In this document: piece by piece, positions 1 through 3,724 of the stretch
How positions within the stretch are numbered: the stretch's first letter is position 1
Layout: every line of letters begins with the position of its first letter
Assembly (NCBI GenBank): GCA_038521775.1
Contig: JBCBKN010000243.1
Span: 1-7,157 of the forward strand
DNA: 7,157 nt
Direction: 5' to 3'
From: J013 sp038521775
Lineage (GTDB): Bacteria > Pseudomonadota > Alphaproteobacteria > Rhodobacterales > Rhodobacteraceae
Notes under the pieces: model-generated
Database searches by the model: none
Seen by the model: only the letters and a program-made list of their open reading frames with translations
What the model was told of the DNA's origin: nothing
Position numbers and translations under genes: made by a program

Positions 1-1195
1 GGCCCGGGGTGAGCGAGAAGCCCGCGCCACGATTGTGGTAGGGAATGCCAAAGCGCGGCGAGGCAAGCCCCGACCCGAAGCTGTCGAAGACCGAGTAGAT
101 CAGCGAGACGGCCATGCGGTCGCGGTCGATCACGCTCAGGCAGATGGTCTCGCGGTGCACCGCCTCGGCCGCAGGGGGCGGCATCGGCGCGGCCCGGTCC
201 GGGTCGATCAGCCCGGCAAGCGCGTCGGCCGTGGCCTCGGAGAGCATGTGCGGCAGGCGCGGGCTGGTCTCGGGATCGCCCAGAAAGCGGTTGCGCGCAT
301 CATAGGCCAGCTTCGCGGCTTCGGCCTCCAGATGCACCCGTGCCGCGCCGAGCGGATCGAGCCCGGCCATGTCGTGGCGGTCGAGGATACGGGCCAAGAG
401 CAGCGCCGTTGCGCCCTGGCCATTGGGCGGCAGCTCCACCAGCTGGCGGTCGCGATAGCTGGCCGAGAGAGGGGTGACATAGCTGCACTCCTGGGCCGCG
501 AAATCTGCAAGCGAGTGCACGCCACCGGCCTCGGCAAGCCCGGCGACCAGGTCTTCGGCCACCTCGCCCTCATAGAACCCGGCGCGACCCTGCCGGGCGA
601 TGCGGCGCAGCACCTCGGCCTGGCCCGGTGCCCGGAACAGCGCGCCCGGACGCGGCGACGCCCCGTTATGCAGCAGGAACCGCGGCGCATGGCCCGACAG
701 GGTCGGGGCGGCCCTTTCCCAGTCAAAGGCCACGCGCGGTGCCACGGGAATGCCGGCCTCGGCGTGGCGAATTGCCGGCGCCAGAACGGCCTCCAGCCCC
801 AGCCGGCCGTGATCCGCAGCCAGACGGCAAAACCCGTCCACCGCGCCGGGCACCGTCACGGCATGGGCCGAATGCCGGGGAACGGTCTGATGTCCCTGCG
901 CCCGCAGGATCTCGGCATCAAAGGCTGCAGGGGCGCGGCCCGACGCGTTCAGGCCCAGGATCGGCGCGCCAGGCGCGGGCTGGACCAGTGCGAACATATC
1001 TCCGCCCAGCCCGGTCATTTGCGGCTCGCAGAACCCTAGCAGAATGGAGGCGGCAATGGCCGCATCGACCGCATTGCCGCCCTGCCCCAAAATCTCGAGC
1101 GCGGTCAGGCTCGCCAGCGGGTGCGAGGTCGCGCAGATCGCCTCACTGGCAAAGACCGGCGAGCGGCCGGGCAGATGAAAGTCGCGATATGTCAT
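1..1195 (-). CDS. Gamma-glutamyltransferase family protein, YwrD-like, partial at 3' end
   Basis: An N-terminal-nucleophile hydrolase of the gamma-glutamyltransferase family, which cleaves or transfers gamma-glutamyl groups of glutathione and related compounds. The 398 readable codons contain the family hallmarks in order: PGRSPV near residue 9, ATSHPLAS at 22-29, GGNAVDAAIA at 39-48, GLGGDMF at 62-68, and a LNASGRAP segment at 82-89. The candidate nucleophile and self-cleavage site is Thr350 in ETICLSVIDRDRMAVSL, followed by FGSG. In the family the proenzyme is cut just before this Thr. No signal peptide is visible: translation opens MTYRDFHLPGR, typical of the cytoplasmic YwrD-like subgroup rather than periplasmic Ggt. 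The ATG at 1195 fits because AGGGGG lies 6 bases upstream and the N-terminus aligns with the family. The small-subunit C-terminus lies beyond the left edge. Substrate is uncertain; many relatives are annotated only by family and may act on other gamma-glutamyl amides. Confidence 0.93.
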   Translation of the reverse strand, partial: MTYRDFHLPGRSPVFASEAICATSHPLASLTALEILGQGGNAVDAAIAASILLGFCEPQMTGLGGDMFALVQPAPGAPILGLNASGRAPAAFDAEILRAQGHQTVPRHSAHAVTVPGAVDGFCRLAADHGRLGLEAVLAPAIRHAEAGIPVAPRVAFDWERAAPTLSGHAPRFLLHNGASPRPGALFRAPGQAEVLRRIARQGRAGFYEGEVAEDLVAGLAEAGGVHSLADFAAQECSYVTPLSASYRDRQLVELPPNGQGATALLLARILDRHDMAGLDPLGAARVHLEAEAAKLAYDARNRFLGDPETSPRLPHMLSEATADALAGLIDPDRAAPMPPPAAEAVHRETICLSVIDRDRMAVSLIYSVFDSFGSGLASPRFGIPYHNRGAGFSLTPG

Positions 1196-1201
1196 GAAAA
1201 G

Positions 1202-1207
1202 CCCCCT
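1202..1207 (-). promoter_or_regulatory. Ribosome binding site of the gamma-glutamyltransferase gene
   Basis: The minus strand reads AGGGGG here, 6 bases upstream of the ATG at 1195-1193. It supports that start codon. Confidence 0.5.
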
Positions 1208-1236
1208 TTTTCGACATTGTCGGAGCGTGGGCTGCG

Positions 1237-1251
1237 CCTATCGCGGATAGG
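1237..1251. promoter_or_regulatory. 15-base palindrome, possible operator upstream of the transferase gene
   Basis: CCTATC-GCG-GATAGG is a perfect 6-base inverted repeat with a 3-base centre. It lies about 42 bases upstream of the transferase start and directly next to the T-run of the minus-strand terminator. Two-fold symmetry in a probable promoter region fits a dimeric regulator site. It could also be a small RNA hairpin following the terminator. No regulator family can be assigned. Confidence 0.3.
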
Positions 1252-1253
1252 GC

Positions 1254-1290
1254 AAAAAGAAAAGGCCACCTGGGAAAATCCCAGGTGGCC
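1254..1290 (-). terminator. Strong intrinsic terminator, minus strand
   Basis: GGCCACCTGGGA at 1264-1275 and TCCCAGGTGGCC at 1279-1290 form a perfect 12-base stem with a 3-base loop. Read on the minus strand the hairpin is followed at once by TTTTCTTTTT. There is no T-run on the plus-strand side, so it acts on transcripts coming from the right. No conventional gene on that strand ends here: the nearest minus-strand gene to the right is the protease, beyond the oppositely oriented DUF2794 gene. It therefore implies a short transcript starting between about 1300 and 1517, or an attenuator inside the transferase leader. Confidence 0.85.
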
Positions 1291-1440
1291 CAGCTACGCA
1301 CTACACCCGGCGCCACGTATCGGGGTGGGGGCTGATGACCGTGCCGCCGAGACAACCTTCCGGCTGCAGCATCGTTTTCGTTTGGATTCGGGGCGCTCGC
1401 TGGACCGAAATGTGGCGAGACGGTGAAGTCTAAACGAATG
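1264..1440 (-). ncRNA. Candidate small RNA, microprotein gene or attenuated leader (5' end not defined)
   Basis: This stretch is inferred to be transcribed on the minus strand because a textbook terminator closes it and no known gene feeds that terminator. It holds a 23-codon open frame at 1372-1301 that stops 10 bases before the terminator stem. Short pairings are possible (GCCG with CGGC near 1342-1364, CCAC with GTGG near 1310-1327, and GTGGC with GCCAC of the terminator arm), but no recognised RNA family (6S, SRP, tmRNA, RNase P, SAM or glycine riboswitch) could be matched by eye. The right boundary is a guess, as no convincing -35/-10 pair was found. A stand-alone small RNA, a tiny coding gene and a leader controlling the downstream transferase are all compatible. 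Confidence 0.4.
1301..1372 (-). CDS. Possible 23-residue microprotein or leader peptide
   Basis: An ATG at 1372 opens 23 codons ending in TAG at 1303-1301. The peptide begins MLQPEGCLGG and ends HPDTWRRV. It is followed 10 bases later by the intrinsic terminator and 106 bases later by the transferase start on the same strand, the order expected for a leader peptide in an attenuator. Against coding: no clear Shine-Dalgarno lies upstream (the preceding bases are AAACGAAAACG) and an open frame this short occurs by chance. Against classical attenuation: there is no run of one amino acid, although an adjacent Glu-Gly-Cys is present. Not recognised as a known family. Confidence 0.3.
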   Translation of the reverse strand: MLQPEGCLGGTVISPHPDTWRRV

Positions 1441-1517
1441 ATGAACACGACGTTGCGTAAACCCTTGGGATCTCCCCATGGCCTTGCAACTTGTCGGGCA
1501 ACCGCCCATCATGGGAC

Positions 1518-1868
1518 ATGACCATCACGGGCGGACCAGGTCAGAACGAGCACCGCAGCAGCCGCGACTTCGTGACGTTTCACCGCACGGAACTCGGCCT
1601 GATCCTGCAGGTCTACGGCCGCATGGTTGCGGCGGGGGATTGGAAGGATTACGGCATCTCACATCTGCGCGATGCGGCGATCTTTTGCGTCTTCGCCCGC
1701 ATGGCAGAGTTTCCCCTCTACCGGATCGAAAAACGCCCCAAGCTGGCGGGGCGCCAGGGCATGTATGCGGTGATCGGGCTTGACGGGCATGTGCTCAAGC
1801 GGGGCCATGATCTGGCCCAGGTGCTTCGGGTGTTTGACCGCAAGCGCTTCCGGCTGGTCAAAGGATAG
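1518..1868 (+). CDS. DUF2794 domain-containing protein
   Basis: A 116-residue soluble protein of a family conserved in alphaproteobacteria and without known function. The diagnostic stretches are all present: FHRTELGLILQVYGRMVAAG near residues 20-39, DWKDYGISHLRDAAIF, EFPLYRIEKRPKLAGRQGMY and LKRGHDLAQVLRVFD. The length is close to the family's usual size. There is no signal peptide or membrane segment. The ATG at 1518 is preferred because it leaves a short variable N-terminus before the conserved core; an in-frame TTG at 1491 would add 9 residues. Neither start has a good Shine-Dalgarno sequence. The gene is convergent with the protease gene, whose stop lies 79 bases further on, and appears monocistronic. 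The family call is firm; the role is unknown. Confidence 0.88.
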   Translation: MTITGGPGQNEHRSSRDFVTFHRTELGLILQVYGRMVAAGDWKDYGISHLRDAAIFCVFARMAEFPLYRIEKRPKLAGRQGMYAVIGLDGHVLKRGHDLAQVLRVFDRKRFRLVKG

Positions 1869-1947
1869 CCGGCACCGCGCCCTAACCTCACGCGACCAGA
1901 CCAGACCCGAGCGGCGCTTGATCCGATCGGGCACACCCGCCCAAAGG

Positions 1948-2775
1948 CTACTCCGTTTCGGGCGGGCGCGAGGTTTGCCGTTGGTTCGGCGTGGCAAGCC
2001 CCATACGCTCGCGCAGGCTGAGCGTTTCGCCGGGCCGGGTTGTGCGCGACCGGGCGTCGCTGACCGCAAGGTCCTGCAAAACCTCGTCCAGTGACGCGCG
2101 CAGGTCGATTGCCACAGCCACCTTGCGGCCCTGCCAGACCATCATCGCCGAAATCAATGCGGCGATTTTGGGCCGCGCATCGCTGCGCACAAAGACCGGG
2201 GCGCCAGAGGAGCCGAAATTGACATCGCAGGACAGCAGCATGACCCGGCCCTGCAGCGACAGCACATGGCAGGGCTCCTGCAGCGAGGGCGCGTGCGCCC
2301 GCTCCCGCGCATAGGAGACCAGGCTGACCGCATCGCCCTTGCGCGGCCGCACCACCCGCTCGAACACCTTGACCGCATTGGCAGAAATCGGCGCTTCCAG
2401 CTCAAGAACGGCAATGTCGGAGCGCAGCAGCATCTCGCGGTCGACCTCGCCCGGGCGATAATCGCGGTGAATGGAATAGCGGCGCACCCGGCGATGGGCC
2501 AGGAAGTCGCCCTGCCGGTAGCCGGCCAGGAAATGCACATCCTCCGGCGGCACCGGCTTTCCCGTGCGGGGGAAGAACAGGCAATGCGCCGCCGTCAGCA
2601 CTTGGTTGGGTGCAATCAGGGCACCGGTGCAAAACCCGCTGCCGCCTATGTTGATCTTGCCGACCCCGCCCCAGGGCTGCGTCTCCTCGCGTGTGAGGAG
2701 CCGCGTCAGCGAACCGTCATCTGTCGCCGCCGCAACGCCGGGCCACAGAATCAAACATACAAAAAACCACCGCAT
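1948..2775 (-). CDS. Secreted trypsin-like serine protease (S1/V8-like fold)
   Basis: A 275-residue endopeptidase with an N-terminal Sec signal: MRW, a hydrophobic stretch FFVCLILWPGV, and a probable signal-peptidase I cut after AAA at about residue 17. The mature enzyme would act in the periplasm or outside the cell. The triad is complete by motif: His64 in LTAAHC, Asp120 in RSDIAVLEL, Ser190 in NFGSSGAPVF. Cys49/Cys65 flank the His loop and Cys169/Cys183 precede the Ser loop, matching two typical chymotrypsin-fold disulfides. The nucleophile motif is GSSGAP rather than GDSGGP, as often seen in bacterial V8/glutamyl-endopeptidase-like proteins. The tail (about 235-275, rich in Arg, Thr, Pro and Glu) lies past the protease fold and looks disordered. 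Substrate is unknown. No good Shine-Dalgarno precedes the ATG, but the signal peptide supports it. Neither a PDZ domain nor a membrane anchor is present, so it is not a DegP-type protease. Confidence 0.9.
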   Translation of the reverse strand: MRWFFVCLILWPGVAAATDDGSLTRLLTREETQPWGGVGKINIGGSGFCTGALIAPNQVLTAAHCLFFPRTGKPVPPEDVHFLAGYRQGDFLAHRRVRRYSIHRDYRPGEVDREMLLRSDIAVLELEAPISANAVKVFERVVRPRKGDAVSLVSYARERAHAPSLQEPCHVLSLQGRVMLLSCDVNFGSSGAPVFVRSDARPKIAALISAMMVWQGRKVAVAIDLRASLDEVLQDLAVSDARSRTTRPGETLSLRERMGLATPNQRQTSRPPETE

Positions 2776-2786
2776 GACGCGGACCG

Positions 2787-2804
2787 TGCCGCCGGAATGC
2801 GGCA
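2787..2804. promoter_or_regulatory. Inverted repeat just upstream of the protease start
   Basis: TGCCGC at 2787-2792 and GCGGCA at 2799-2804 form a perfect 6-base inverted repeat around a 6-base centre, 11 bases upstream of the protease ATG. It could be an operator or an mRNA hairpin covering the ribosome entry site, where no Shine-Dalgarno is visible. In GC-rich DNA such repeats also arise by chance. Confidence 0.22.
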
Positions 2805-2895
2805 GTGCTGGGGCAGCAAAGCGCCTTGGCCGGGCGCTGTGCCATCACAATGTGGAAGATGGTTAACGGCTGTGCCCGCGCTGTAATGCGCCGGC

Positions 2896-2943
2896 GGGAT
2901 CAAAACCGGGGTCAGAGCTGGGATCAGAGCTGGAATCAGCCCC
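2896..2943. repeat. Four 12-base tandem repeats between the protease and the unknown gene
   Basis: Four consecutive 12-base units: GGGATCAAAACC, GGGGTCAGAGCT, GGGATCAGAGCT, GGAATCAGCCCC. The middle two differ at one base; the outer two are more diverged. The array lies in the 182-base gap between two minus-strand genes, 15 bases downstream of the stop of the 209-residue gene. A weak hairpin (GCCCC at 2939-2943 with GGGGC at 2948-2952) overlaps its end but lacks a T-run, so it is not a convincing terminator. Slipped-strand duplication is a sufficient explanation; repeated protein sites are possible. Confidence 0.7.
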
Positions 2944-2957
2944 AAACGGGGCAGAGG

Positions 2958-3587
2958 CTAGTCGGACCAATCGGGCTGCGGGTATGCGCGCAGATCCTCG
3001 CCATTGATCAGTTTGGACAGGGAGGATTTCAGCGCCGCTGTGTGCACCCGCAGCCGCGACAGCGCCTCGGCCGCACTTGCCCCATCCTCGGGGCGCCGCT
3101 GGATCTCACCCAGCAGGTGATCGAGATTCGCCAGCGGCAGGAACAGCCGTTCCACCGCCAGGGACGACAATTCCTCGACCCGCAGCTCGATCCGGTCCGA
3201 GGGCAGCACATCGCGCCGCAGCAGCGCCAGTGCATTGCCGACCAGCTTGCGGCAGCGGATGATCACATGGCGCACCCCATCCTGGGCCCTGCGCGCGAGC
3301 ACGGTGCAGGCCTCGATCAGCACACCGCGAAGGCTGATCCGCGCATCGGGCAGCGCAACAATGCCGTCATCCGGCGCCACATCGCGGCATAATGTGGCGA
3401 TTTCCTCGGCGGCGAGCCGTTCGAACACCGCGTCGATCCCCTGCGCGCCGGCAAAGGTCACCCGCAACCGCGCCGGGGCGCCGCGCACCGACACGCTGCG
3501 CACGATTTCATGACCCGGCGATTCGGCCGTCAGCGTGATTTCAAGCTGGTAAGTTTCTGAATTTTTGGTGTTCGTCGCTGCGGTCAT
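2958..3587 (-). CDS. Hypothetical protein, 209 residues
   Basis: Not recognised as any family. The first 15 residues (MTAATNTKNSETYQL) look flexible and there is no signal peptide or membrane segment, so a cytoplasmic protein is likely. Residues about 16-60 alternate in a beta-like pattern (EITLTAESP, RSVSVRGAPARLRVTFAG). From about residue 85 on it is mostly amphipathic helix rich in Leu, Ala and Arg, ending in a hydrophilic tail (RAYPQPDWSD). Three Cys are scattered without a metal-site pattern. Coding status is supported by codon bias, the lack of competing frames of equal quality, and GAGG 5-8 bases before the ATG. It diverges from the CheB/CheR gene across 137 bases, which makes a linked role in signalling conceivable but unproven. 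The protease gene follows 182 bases downstream on the same strand, too far to assume an operon. Confidence 0.75.
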   Translation of the reverse strand: MTAATNTKNSETYQLEITLTAESPGHEIVRSVSVRGAPARLRVTFAGAQGIDAVFERLAAEEIATLCRDVAPDDGIVALPDARISLRGVLIEACTVLARRAQDGVRHVIIRCRKLVGNALALLRRDVLPSDRIELRVEELSSLAVERLFLPLANLDHLLGEIQRRPEDGASAAEALSRLRVHTAALKSSLSKLINGEDLRAYPQPDWSD

Positions 3588-3591
3588 GGGG

Positions 3592-3596
3592 TCCTC
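3592..3596 (-). promoter_or_regulatory. Ribosome binding site of the 209-residue gene
   Basis: GAGGA on the minus strand, 4 bases upstream of the ATG at 3587-3585. It supports this start. Confidence 0.5.
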
Positions 3597-3623
3597 GGCC
3601 TAAACCTTCACACGATTTTTGGT

Positions 3624-3652
3624 TTGTATAACTCTACCTACAGGTGTATAAC
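3624..3652 (+). promoter_or_regulatory. Candidate sigma70-type promoter and 8-base direct repeat, CheBR gene
   Basis: TTGTAT at 3624-3629 and TATAAC at 3647-3652 are separated by 17 bases, a good match to -35/-10 elements. Transcription would begin near 3659, giving a leader of about 65 bases before the ATG at 3725. The same stretch contains TGTATAAC twice, at 3625-3632 and 3645-3652, exactly 20 bases apart, so two sites would lie on one face of the helix. A regulator bound there would cover the promoter. On the minus strand GTTATACA in the same area could serve the divergent 209-residue gene. This stretch is markedly more AT-rich than its surroundings. Confidence 0.42.
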
Positions 3653-3714
3653 ACACTTACGCATTTCACAAGCGTCGCGCGATCAGCGACGAACTCTCCA
3701 AGGTCCTGGGTTGT

Positions 3715-3718
3715 AGGA
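3715..3718 (+). promoter_or_regulatory. Ribosome binding site that decides the CheBR start
   Basis: AGGA lies 6 bases before the ATG at 3725. An in-frame GTG at 3644 would add 27 residues, but that segment (YNTLTHFTSVAR...) resembles no part of the family, has no comparable ribosome site, and overlaps the proposed promoter. Confidence 0.6.
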
Positions 3719-3724
3719 AACGAC

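Noticed and set aside
35..1039. Plus-strand open frame of 334 codons opposite the transferase gene
   Set aside because: Arg/Gly/His-rich composition and no domain; the minus strand carries continuous gamma-glutamyltransferase motifs over the same bases.
1143..1448. Minus-strand open frame of 101 codons spanning the terminator and the transferase start
   Set aside because: It reads straight through a strong terminator and overlaps the well-supported transferase N-terminus in another frame.
2266..2886. Plus-strand open frame of 206 codons opposite the protease gene
   Set aside because: Antisense shadow; the opposite strand has a signal peptide and an intact catalytic triad.
3644..3724. 27-residue N-terminal extension of CheBR from a GTG start
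   Set aside because: It overlaps the likely promoter, lacks a ribosome site and does not resemble the family, whereas AGGA precedes the ATG at 3725 at good spacing.
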